DNA from: Streptomyces sp. NRRL WC-3618
GTDB lineage: Bacteria > Actinomycetota > Actinomycetes > Streptomycetales > Streptomycetaceae
NCBI RefSeq assembly: GCF_001280005.1
Contig: NZ_LGDW01000001.1
Span: 124,001 to 188,000 of the forward strand
Reading direction: 5' to 3'
Length of the DNA: 64,000 nucleotides
Part shown: in pieces, positions 40,329 to 48,127 of the stretch
Position numbering within the stretch: position 1 is the stretch's first letter
How the letters are laid out: each line of letters opens with the position of its first letter
The notes under the pieces: generated by a model
Databases searched by the model: none
Told to the model about the DNA's origin: nothing
What the model saw: only the letters and a program-made list of their open reading frames with translations
Made by a program: the position numbers and the translations under genes

Positions 40329-41690
40329 ATGTCCGTCACGACCGAGTCCACCGAAACCATCACGGCTCTGGGGACCGACATCCCGGTGTCTTTCGCCCTC
40401 GAATCCCTGCACGCCGGAATCGTCGATCCGGGCATGGACTCCATGCGGATCCTCAGCGAGACGGCACTGCGTTTCCCCGACGCGCTCTCCTTTTCCTCGG
40501 GAGCGCCCTACGACGGAAACCATGATCTGGCCAATCTCACCTTCTACACCGAGCGCTATATCAAGCACCTGCGCGACAAGGGCGTCCCCGAACAGCGCAT
40601 CACGCGGCTGATGTTCCAGTACGGGCCCGTCAACGGCCTGATCCAGGACGAGGTCGCCCTGATGCTGAAGCAGGATGAGGGCATCGACGTCCCGCCCGAG
40701 GCGATCATGATCACCCACGGCTTCCAGGAGGCCGCCCTGGTCGCCCTGCGCGGCCTGTTCGCCTCCCCGGACGACGTGCTGCTGTCGGTTTCCCCGGCGT
40801 ACGTCGGCATCCTGGGAGCCGCCCGGATGCTGGACATCCCCGTACGGGGCGTCCTGGAGGGCCCTCAGGGTCTCGACCCGGAGACGGTGCGCGCGGCGGC
40901 CCGTGCCGTGCGCGCCGAGGGACGCCGGCCGGCCGCTCTCTATCTGGTGCCGGACTTCTCCAACCCGTCGGGCTCGGTGTTGCCGCTCGCCGCGCGGGAA
41001 CGCCTGCTGGAGGTGGCCGCCGAGGAGGACTTCATGATCCTCGAGGACAACCCCTACGGGCTGTTCGCGCGGGACGGCGAGTCGATGCCCACCCTGAAGT
41101 CCCTCGACTCCCGTGGCCGGGTGCTGTATCTCGGCTCGTTCGCGAAGTCGGCGTTCCCGGGCGCCCGGCTCGGCTATCTGGTCGCCGACCAGGAGGTCAC
41201 CGACGCCGGCGGCACCACGCGTACGCTGGCCCAGACCCTGTCCAAGGCCAAGGCGATGTACAGCGTCGGCTCCTCCACCCTCTCGCAGGCCGTGATCGGC
41301 GGTTTCCTGGTGGAGCAGGGCTACGATCTACGGTCCGCGACGCGGGAGTTGGCGGCCGTCTACCTGGAACGGCTGGACGCGGTACTGGCCGCGCTGGCCG
41401 AGGAGTTCCCCGCCGGCGGCGATCACGGCGTCACCTGGAACACCCCGCGCGGCGGTTTCTTCCTGACCCTGAAGGTGCCGTTCACCGCCGACCTGACGGC
41501 CATGGAGCGCTCCGCCCGTGATTTCGGGGTGAGTTGGGCGCCGATGAGCATGTTCTACCTCGAAGGCGGCGGCGACCGCGAGATCCGGCTCGGCTTCAGC
41601 AACCTCGCTCCCGACCTGATTCGGGAAGGCATCGCCAGGCTGGCACGCTTTGTCGCGGACACTCCCCGCGACATACCCGGAGGACAGTAA
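40329..41690 (+). CDS. PLP-dependent aminotransferase, class I/II
   Basis: 453 aa. Fold-type I features: YGPVNGLIQDEVALML, DFSNPSGSVLPL, Asp240-Asn241 in LEDNPYG (pyridine-nitrogen contact), Lys273 in GSFAKSAFPGARLGY (Schiff-base lysine) and Arg in the C-terminal IRLGFSNLAPD. It resembles the 2-aminoadipate/MocR-type aminotransferases without a DNA-binding domain. Likely substrates are 3-methylaspartate or another amino acid precursor; a decarboxylase or lyase role is possible. Its stop overlaps the next ATG by one base (TAATG). Confidence 0.92.
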   Translation: MSVTTESTETITALGTDIPVSFALESLHAGIVDPGMDSMRILSETALRFPDALSFSSGAPYDGNHDLANLTFYTERYIKHLRDKGVPEQRITRLMFQYGPVNGLIQDEVALMLKQDEGIDVPPEAIMITHGFQEAALVALRGLFASPDDVLLSVSPAYVGILGAARMLDIPVRGVLEGPQGLDPETVRAAARAVRAEGRRPAALYLVPDFSNPSGSVLPLAARERLLEVAAEEDFMILEDNPYGLFARDGESMPTLKSLDSRGRVLYLGSFAKSAFPGARLGYLVADQEVTDAGGTTRTLAQTLSKAKAMYSVGSSTLSQAVIGGFLVEQGYDLRSATRELAAVYLERLDAVLAALAEEFPAGGDHGVTWNTPRGGFFLTLKVPFTADLTAMERSARDFGVSWAPMSMFYLEGGGDREIRLGFSNLAPDLIREGIARLARFVADTPRDIPGGQ

Positions 41691-42967
41691 TGAGCACCAC
41701 ATCAGACAGCCCAACTCCAGTCGCTCCGACTGCCGTTGTGGTCGACGGCTACGGAGCCGGCAACTTCTACCCCGCCGCGTTCAACGCCCTCGGCGCCCGG
41801 GTGGTCCATCTGCAGACCACGGCCGAGCTGATGCCGACGATGCTCGCGCCGAACCTGACGGCGTACGAGGACAACATCGTGAGCCCGGACGCGGCCAAGC
41901 AGGCCGAGCTGGTGGGCGCGCTCTCGCCGGTCGCCGTGGTGCCGGGGCAGGAGTTCGCGGTGGCGGCGGCCGACCGGGTCAGTGAGGTGCTCGGGGTGAA
42001 GTCCAACGGCACCGCGCTCACCCCGGCCCGCCGGGACAAGTACGAGATGATCGAGACGCTGCGCCGCGCGGGGGTGCGCTGCGCCGATCAGTTCAAGAGC
42101 GACGACGCCTCGCTGATCGTCAAGTGGGCTGAGGACCACGGCAGTTGGCCGGTCGTGGTGAAGCCCCTCGACTCGGCCGGCTCGGACTCGGTGTTCGTGT
42201 GCCGCAACGCCGGTGAGGTGCGCGGCGCCGCCGAGACGATCCTGGCCGGCGGGACCCTGTTCGACGTCGCCGTCACCACGGAGGCGCTGGTCCAGTCGTA
42301 TCTGAAGGGCACCGAGTACATCGTCGACACGGTCAGCGCGGACGGCCACCAGTATGTGTGCGGGGTCTGGGAGTACGAGAAGACGCTGCTGCCGACCGGC
42401 CGGAACATCTACAACCGGGACATCCTCGTGGCCCCGGACGCCGACCCCGTGCCCGCCCTGATCAGCTACGTCACCGAGGTCCTCGCGGCGCTCGACGTGC
42501 GCTGGGGGCCGACGCACGCGGAGGTCATCGTCACGGACGAGGGCCCGGTGCTGGTGGAGATCGCCACCCGCCTCAACGGCAACCTGAACCCGGTCTTCCA
42601 CGACCTGTGCCTGGGCCACAACCAGGCGCAGCTGTCGGCGCTGGCGTACCTCCGCCCGGAGGAGTTCGTCCAGCGGTACGGCGGCGGGGTGTACCGCAAG
42701 CTCCAGTCCGGCTACACGTACAACGCGCCCACCGCGCTGGACGGCGTCGTGACGGCCGTGGACCAGGACGCCGTGGCGGCGATCGAGGCGCTGTCCAGCA
42801 CCGTCGTCACCGGCGTCAAGTACCGTCCCGGCTCCCGTATCCGGCCCACGGCCGACCTGATGACGGCTGCCCTGCGGATCTGTCTGACCTCGCCCGACGA
42901 CGACCGGCTGACCGCCGACTACGAGCGGGCGAAGGAGCTCAAGGACGCGGTCTACCAGGTGAACTGA
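41690..42967 (+). CDS. ATP-grasp ligase, island plus arm
   Basis: 425 aa. ATP-grasp signatures: lysine in WPVVVKPLDSAGSDSVFVC, adenine-contact region ALVQSYLKGTEYIVDTVS, and metal ligands in HAEVIVTDEGPVLVEIATRLNGN. The 'DSAGSDSVF' loop and overall layout match the L-amino-acid ligase group that makes dipeptides. It is translationally coupled to the aminotransferase. It is only distantly like the minus-arm ligase, so the two should use different partners. Likely function: peptide bond formation with 3-methylaspartate or a derivative. Confidence 0.9.
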   Translation: MSTTSDSPTPVAPTAVVVDGYGAGNFYPAAFNALGARVVHLQTTAELMPTMLAPNLTAYEDNIVSPDAAKQAELVGALSPVAVVPGQEFAVAAADRVSEVLGVKSNGTALTPARRDKYEMIETLRRAGVRCADQFKSDDASLIVKWAEDHGSWPVVVKPLDSAGSDSVFVCRNAGEVRGAAETILAGGTLFDVAVTTEALVQSYLKGTEYIVDTVSADGHQYVCGVWEYEKTLLPTGRNIYNRDILVAPDADPVPALISYVTEVLAALDVRWGPTHAEVIVTDEGPVLVEIATRLNGNLNPVFHDLCLGHNQAQLSALAYLRPEEFVQRYGGGVYRKLQSGYTYNAPTALDGVVTAVDQDAVAAIEALSSTVVTGVKYRPGSRIRPTADLMTAALRICLTSPDDDRLTADYERAKELKDAVYQVN

Positions 42968-42975
42968 CGAACCGT

Positions 42976-43003
42976 CGGACCACCCGCTTATCGGGCCGGT
43001 CCG
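42976..43003 (+). other. Hairpin between ATP-grasp and monooxygenase genes
   Basis: CGGACC/GGTCCG outer arms and CCCG/CGGG inner arms with a CTTAT loop, in the 80-bp gap. There is no T-run, so it is more likely an mRNA-stability or partial attenuation element than a terminator. Confidence 0.4.
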
Positions 43004-43047
43004 GCGTGCTCAGCCCGCGTACTCAGTCCCAGGGGGAGGATTCGAGA

Positions 43048-44157
43048 GTGCACAGCCGCATGGGCCTGTTCCTTTCGCCCGTTCACGAGACGGGTCAGGA
43101 TCCGCATCTGGCGATCCACCGCGACCTCGAGCTGGTGGAGCTCGCCGACCGGCTCAACTTCGACGAGGCCTGGTTCGGCGAGCACCACACGCTGGGCTGG
43201 GGGCTGGTCGGCGCCCCGGAGACCCTGATCGCCGCCGCGAGTCAGCGGACCCGGCAGATCAAGCTGGCCCACGGGGTGGTGCCGCTCTCCGGGCACCACC
43301 CCTTCCACGTGGCCAGCAGGGCCGTACATCTGCACCACCTCACCCGGGGCCGCTACCTCCTGGGGGTGGGCCCGGGGGTGCCGTTCGACGCCGCGATGTT
43401 CGGGCTGGACGGCACGAAGCAGCGCGAGCGGCTGGCCGAGGCGCTGCCGACGCTACTCGAACTCGTCAACGGCGAGGAACCGGTCACGCAGCGCACCGAC
43501 TGGTTCCAACTGGTCGACGCCAGGCTCCAGTTGCCCCGCTTCGGCCCCGACCCGATCGAGGTGGCGCTGGCCACCTCCGGCACCTCGGTGAGCAGTCCCC
43601 GGCTGATCGGCCGGTACGGGCTGAGCATGACCTCGTTCGCGCTGCCCTTCGGACTGCCGGCGAAGGGCGCCTCGGAACACCTGGGCCTGGCCCAGCAGTG
43701 GAAGCACGCCGAGGAGGCGGCCGACGAGTACGGGCGGACCGTGCGCCGCGAGGACTGGCGCATCGCCCTTCCGGTCCATGTCGCCGAGACCCGCGCCCAG
43801 GCCTTCGCCGAGGTCCGCGAGGGCTACGACCGCTGGGTCTTCGACTACTTCGGCCGGATCTGCGGACGGGACGTCCTCGCGCCCGGCGCCGACCGCAGCA
43901 GGGCGCTGGAGGACCGGGTGGCGGCGGGCGGCGCGCTGGTCGGTTCGGTCGACGACGTGGTGGCCGGAATCCGATGTATGCAGGAGGCGACCGGCGGTTT
44001 CGGCACGCTCCTCGTGTACGTCGCCGACTGGACGTCGTACGAGAACACCGATCGCAGTCTGGGCCTGCTGGCCCGGCAGGTGGCCCCGCGGATCAACGGT
44101 GCCGCCGCCCGCCCGCAGGAAGCCGTCGACCGGGCGGTCGCACGACGGGGCCGGTGA
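43048..44157 (+). CDS. Luciferase-like flavin monooxygenase
   Basis: LLM-class enzyme using FMNH2 (or F420), 369 aa from GTG with GGGGGAGG 7-8 nt upstream. Family segments: FDEAWFGEHHTLGWGLVGAPETLIAAASQRT, GVVPLSGHHPFHVASRAVHLHHLTRGRYLLGVGPG, and TSGTSVSSPRLIGRYGLSMTSF. The first block matches alkanal and limonene monooxygenase-type proteins. It probably hydroxylates or N-oxygenates an intermediate. Its stop overlaps the GH3 start by GTGA. Confidence 0.92.
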   Translation: MHSRMGLFLSPVHETGQDPHLAIHRDLELVELADRLNFDEAWFGEHHTLGWGLVGAPETLIAAASQRTRQIKLAHGVVPLSGHHPFHVASRAVHLHHLTRGRYLLGVGPGVPFDAAMFGLDGTKQRERLAEALPTLLELVNGEEPVTQRTDWFQLVDARLQLPRFGPDPIEVALATSGTSVSSPRLIGRYGLSMTSFALPFGLPAKGASEHLGLAQQWKHAEEAADEYGRTVRREDWRIALPVHVAETRAQAFAEVREGYDRWVFDYFGRICGRDVLAPGADRSRALEDRVAAGGALVGSVDDVVAGIRCMQEATGGFGTLLVYVADWTSYENTDRSLGLLARQVAPRINGAAARPQEAVDRAVARRGR

Positions 44158-45938
44158 CCGGCACCCGAACAGCGTTCACATCTGACGGTGTCGTCCCGGA
44201 GAACCCGGCGACGACGCCGCCCGAATCGAGCCAACAAGCCGAGGGAGAAGCTGAAGTCGTGGGCGGTTCGTACTGGCAAGAGCACTGGAACACGCGTCGC
44301 GTCCCCTTCCAGGAGGAGTGCCGGCGGGCCCGGGCGGCGCTGCTGGCCGACCTCGGGGACCCGGCGGCCACCCAAAGGCGGGTCCTCGCGGACGTCGTCG
44401 AACTGTGCCGGGACTCCCTGCACTGGAAGGAGCGCGGCTACGACACGGTCGGCGCCGACGACAAGAGTTTCCGGGACACCCTCCCGGTCCGGCGCTACGA
44501 CGACTTCGCGGCCGAGATCGACCGCGAGACCCGGACCAAGGGCGGTGTCCTGTCCTGCAGCCCGGTCCTGCGCTGGCTGAAGACGAGCGGCACGACCGGC
44601 GCGCCGAAGCGCGTCCCGTACACCCTGCACTGGCTGCTGAACTACCGGGTCCCGGCGATGCAGGCCATGTGGGGAACGTATCTGGACCTCCACCCGGCGC
44701 TCCTCGACCATCCGTACGCCACCTTGGACACCCAGACGGTCCACGAGAACGTCGACGACTTCCTGTACGGCGTCCAGTATCAGGCGATCAGCAACCGGCA
44801 CCCGCGGATCAACAGCCGTGACTGGAACCCGCCGTGGTCGGCGGCGCCCTGGTTCGGCGTGGAGGCGCCGACCTCGCACACGGGCCGGATGTACCACCGC
44901 ATCCGCCATTTCGTGGGCCGACGGCTGGAGTTCATCACCGCGATCAACCCCAGCACCCTCATCTCGCTGCGCGACCTGATCGCCGAGCACGGCCGAGACC
45001 TGGTGCGTGACCTGGCCGCCGGCACCATGGAGGGGCGACCGTACGGCGATCCCGACCCCGAGGCCGCCGCGCATCTCCAATCGGTGCTGAACCAGGGCGA
45101 GTTCACCCTCAAGGACGTATGGCCCTCGCTGGGCGCCTACAGCTGCTGGCTGTCCTCCTCCGCCGGGCTCTACCGGTCGAAGCTGGACGCGGTGTTGCCC
45201 GGGGTGCGCGCGATGCCCTTCATGAGCTGCGGGACGGAGGGGGTCACCACGCTCCCGGTCGACCCCTCGCTCGACAGCCAGCCGCTGGCGGTCAACCAGG
45301 CGTTCTTCGAGTTCGTACCGGCGGAGGTCGAGCTGGGCAAGCTGCTGGACGCGGGTGAGCGGGTCGAGACGCTGCTGTTCGACGAGGTCGAGGCGGGTCG
45401 CGACTACCACCTGATCATGACGCAGGCCAACGGCCTCTACCGGCTGTGGAGCGGTGACATCTACCGCGTCGACCGGGTCGCCGACGGCGTCCCGTGGATC
45501 CACTTCGTGCACCGCGACGGTGTCTTCCACTCCTTCACCGGCGAGAAGATCACCGAGGCCCAGGTCACCCAGGCGGTGGAACAGGCGCTGGCCGCGTACG
45601 GCATCGAGGGCGGCCTCTATCTCTGCGGGCCCCGCTGGGGCGAGCCCCCGCACTACCTCATGGTCGGCGAAGTACCGCACCCCAGCCCCGAGTTGGACCA
45701 CCGGCTGTCCGACGCAGTGGACCGGGCGCTCGCCACCATCAACATCGAGTACGCCAGCAAGCGCACCAGCGGACGCCTCGGCCCGCTGGAGTTCCACACC
45801 GTGGGCCACGACACCATCGCCGCGTACACCGAGTCCCGGCGTCAGCGCGGCAACACCACCCAGTACAAGTACAGCCCCTTCCAGAAGGACACCGATTTCG
45901 TCGCCGACCTGGTCGGCGGGGCGGGAGTATCCCGGTGA
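44154..45938 (+). CDS. GH3-family acyl-adenylating amide synthetase
   Basis: Plant GH3 relatives adenylate a carboxylic acid and transfer it to an amino acid. 594 aa from the GTG overlapping the monooxygenase stop; a later GTG at 44259, preceded by GAGGGAG, would give 559 aa and drop a low-complexity tail. The three ATP/AMP motifs are visible: LKTSGTTGAPKRVP (about 142-155), MSCGTEGV, and YRLWSGDIYRV. The C-terminal subdomain starts near GVFHSFTGEKITEAQV. GH3 proteins are uncommon in bacterial clusters. It probably forms an amide or ester in the island product. Confidence 0.9.
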   Translation: MTGTRTAFTSDGVVPENPATTPPESSQQAEGEAEVVGGSYWQEHWNTRRVPFQEECRRARAALLADLGDPAATQRRVLADVVELCRDSLHWKERGYDTVGADDKSFRDTLPVRRYDDFAAEIDRETRTKGGVLSCSPVLRWLKTSGTTGAPKRVPYTLHWLLNYRVPAMQAMWGTYLDLHPALLDHPYATLDTQTVHENVDDFLYGVQYQAISNRHPRINSRDWNPPWSAAPWFGVEAPTSHTGRMYHRIRHFVGRRLEFITAINPSTLISLRDLIAEHGRDLVRDLAAGTMEGRPYGDPDPEAAAHLQSVLNQGEFTLKDVWPSLGAYSCWLSSSAGLYRSKLDAVLPGVRAMPFMSCGTEGVTTLPVDPSLDSQPLAVNQAFFEFVPAEVELGKLLDAGERVETLLFDEVEAGRDYHLIMTQANGLYRLWSGDIYRVDRVADGVPWIHFVHRDGVFHSFTGEKITEAQVTQAVEQALAAYGIEGGLYLCGPRWGEPPHYLMVGEVPHPSPELDHRLSDAVDRALATINIEYASKRTSGRLGPLEFHTVGHDTIAAYTESRRQRGNTTQYKYSPFQKDTDFVADLVGGAGVSR

Positions 45939-46819
45939 TCGAGACCAAGAGGCCGCCGCAGAACGTACGTCGGGAGATCATCACGCTCTCCGTGGGCGGC
46001 ACCGACCTCGCGCTGCATCTGTGGCGTCCGCGCGGGGAGACCAAGGGCGCGGTCTTCTACTTCCACGGACTGCAGTCCCACGCGGGCTGGCTGTGGGAGG
46101 TGGGGCCGCAGTTCGCCGACAACGACATCGCCTTCTTCGTACTCGACCGGCGCGGCAGCGGCATCAGCGGCGGCGAGCGCCAGGACGTGCCGGACGTCGG
46201 CACGATCCTCGCGGACTACGTCACCGCGATCGCCCATGTCCGTGAACTGATCGGCGACGACGTCCCGTTGACCCTGTTCGGGCACTGCCTGGGCGGTTCC
46301 TTCCTGGCCGCCCTCCTCCACCATCCCGACTTCGCCGTCCGCTACGACGCCACCGTCTTCTGCTCGACCTGGCTGGGCCGGCTGCACGCGGTGCTCGGCG
46401 ACGAGGAGCGGGCGGCGCTGGCCGCCGAGACCGGGACGGAGCCGTGGGACGCCGGGCTGAGGTCGGCGGACTTCACCGACGATCCGCGCTACCGGGAGTT
46501 CATCGACAACGACGACCTCGCGGCCCGCACCCTGACGCGCCGTTCACGAGCGGTCCTGCTGGCCCTCGAAGAGCTCTACCTCTCTCCTGACCGTCCTCAA
46601 CTCCCGGACGTACCGGCCGCGTTCGTGTCCGGGCTGACCGACCCGATCGTCGATCTCGACGCGACCCGCGAGGTCTTCCAGGACCTGTTCTGCGACGGCG
46701 GTCTTCTCGTCCAGTTCCCCACCGACCGGCACTATCTCTTCTACACGGACGTCAGCCGCAGCCTGGTCGACTGGACGTCCACGCACACCCTGTTGCAGGG
46801 GCTGGACCGTGGCGTCTGA
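45935..46819 (+). CDS. Alpha/beta hydrolase with cysteine nucleophile
   Basis: 294 aa, serine aminopeptidase/lysophospholipase-like (Hydrolase_4). The nucleophile elbow is GHC118LGG instead of GHSxGG. Asp236 (GLTDPIVD) and His266 (TDRHYLFY) complete the triad; the oxyanion HG is at VFYFHGLQSH. Cysteine at this position occurs in dienelactone hydrolases and polyhydroxyalkanoate synthases and favours acyl-enzyme transfer. It may move or cyclise an acyl intermediate. It overlaps GH3 by 4 bp (GTGA) and the enolase gene by 11 bp. Confidence 0.88.
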   Translation: MIETKRPPQNVRREIITLSVGGTDLALHLWRPRGETKGAVFYFHGLQSHAGWLWEVGPQFADNDIAFFVLDRRGSGISGGERQDVPDVGTILADYVTAIAHVRELIGDDVPLTLFGHCLGGSFLAALLHHPDFAVRYDATVFCSTWLGRLHAVLGDEERAALAAETGTEPWDAGLRSADFTDDPRYREFIDNDDLAARTLTRRSRAVLLALEELYLSPDRPQLPDVPAAFVSGLTDPIVDLDATREVFQDLFCDGGLLVQFPTDRHYLFYTDVSRSLVDWTSTHTLLQGLDRGV

Positions 46820-48059
46820 GGCGCGGCTGTACCGGGTGGCGCTGCCGATGCGCGTCGGCTTCGACCACCCGGCGGCCCGCCGCCGCACCAGCGACAGCCT
46901 GGTCCTGCGCCTGAGCGTCGACGACGCGACCGGCATCGGGGAGTGCGCGCCCCGCTCGTACGTCACCGGCGAGACGACCGACAGCGTGACGGAAGCACTC
47001 CAACGTGTGCCGCTGCACGCCCTGTTCGGCCGTCTGCGCACGACACCACCGGCGGACCTCGCCGACCGACTCCGCGCCGACGGCTTCGAGTCGACGTTCC
47101 CCGAACTGTTCACCCACACCCTGGGGGCCGCGCCCGGCACCAACCTGGTGTGCCTGCTGGAGACGGCCGTACTGGATCTGCTGTGCCGTCAGCTGACCGT
47201 CCCTGTAGGTGAGTTGCTGTATCCGGGGGGTGCCGAGCTGCTGTCCCTGCCGGTCTCCCAGGTGCTGGATCTGAGCATCGGGGTCGAGGAGTTCCTCGAC
47301 ACGCGCGGGCCCTTCCACTTCGTGAAGGTGAAGGCATCCGACGACATCGAGCGGGACGTCCGCACGGTGGCCGCGATCAGGCACCGGCTCGGCGCGGACG
47401 TGCCGGTGATGGTGGACGCCAACATGAGCTGGACGCCCCGGACGGCCGCGCCGTACGCGCGCCGGCTGCGCGAGGCCGGCGTGGACCTCGTCGAGGAACC
47501 GCTCCCCCGCCGCTCCTGGGCCGACCTGCGTGCGCTGCGCCGGGCGACGGGCGTCCGCGTCCTGCTCGACGAGTCGGTGTGCACGGCGGCGGACGCGCGT
47601 GCCGCGGTGGCCGCCGGGGCGTGCGACGCGGTGAACGTCCGGGTGTCCAAGAACGGCGGGCTGCTCGCCTCGGCCCGGCTGACCGAGTACGCCCGTGCCG
47701 AGGGCCTCGGTTTCCAGATCGGCGTCCAGGTCGCCGAGACCGGCCCGCTGATCAACGCGAGCAGGGCGCTGGCGCTGCGCACCCCCGGCGCCCTGACCGT
47801 CGAGGCCGGCCAGTCCGACCGCTTCTTCGCGGAGACCGACGCGATTGTGGCTCCGCGGCCGGTCGTGGACCGCCGTACCAACACGATCGCCCCGTTCCAG
47901 GGGCCCGGGTTCGGCCTGCGCCTGACCGAGGAGGCAGCGCGCTGGACTGCTCTGACCTGGACGGACAGCAGGTCGTGGCTGCCTGTTGCCTCCGGCCTGG
48001 GGCAGTTTGTCGGCAGCCGGCCGGTGGGGGCCGATCGCGCAGTTCCCCGCGCCCCTTGA
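46809..48059 (+). CDS. Enolase-superfamily enzyme (muconate-cycloisomerase/dipeptide-epimerase type)
   Basis: 416 aa from a GTG inside the preceding gene. Catalytic set complete: K173-x-K175 (FVKVKAS), metal ligands Asp203 (VDANMSW), Glu229/230 (VEEPLP) and Asp254-Glu255 (LLDESVC), and Lys281 on the opposite face (VRVSKNGG). Two opposed lysines fit the MLE subgroup, which includes L-Ala-D/L-Glu epimerases, o-succinylbenzoate synthases and cycloisomerases. With two peptide ligases nearby, dipeptide epimerisation or a beta-elimination is plausible. The last 25 residues read into a dispersed intergenic repeat. Confidence 0.9.
   Translation: MASEARLYRVALPMRVGFDHPAARRRTSDSLVLRLSVDDATGIGECAPRSYVTGETTDSVTEALQRVPLHALFGRLRTTPPADLADRLRADGFESTFPELFTHTLGAAPGTNLVCLLETAVLDLLCRQLTVPVGELLYPGGAELLSLPVSQVLDLSIGVEEFLDTRGPFHFVKVKASDDIERDVRTVAAIRHRLGADVPVMVDANMSWTPRTAAPYARRLREAGVDLVEEPLPRRSWADLRALRRATGVRVLLDESVCTAADARAAVAAGACDAVNVRVSKNGGLLASARLTEYARAEGLGFQIGVQVAETGPLINASRALALRTPGALTVEAGQSDRFFAETDAIVAPRPVVDRRTNTIAPFQGPGFGLRLTEEAARWTALTWTDSRSWLPVASGLGQFVGSRPVGADRAVPRAP
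48013..48050. repeat. Dispersed Streptomyces repeat at the enolase 3' end
   Basis: The sequence around CGCGCAGTTCCCCGCGCCCC, with CGGCCGGTGGGGGCCG before it, recurs between genes in many Streptomyces genomes. Here it forms the codons for the last residues of the enolase-family protein (SRPVGADRAVPRAP), suggesting the stop was displaced when the element arrived. Confidence 0.6.
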
Positions 48060-48080
48060 GGGCTGCGCCCATCAAGGGGC
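48051..48080 (+). terminator. Terminator-like hairpin after the enolase gene
   Basis: GCCCCTTGA (48051-48059) and TCAAGGGGC (48072-48080) form a perfect 9-bp stem overlapping the enolase stop codon. It may separate the FAH gene from the rest of the arm. Confidence 0.55.
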
Positions 48081-48127
48081 CCGGTCTCGTCCCCCATGTC
48101 ATCAGTTCCGCCGAGAGGAGAGCATCC

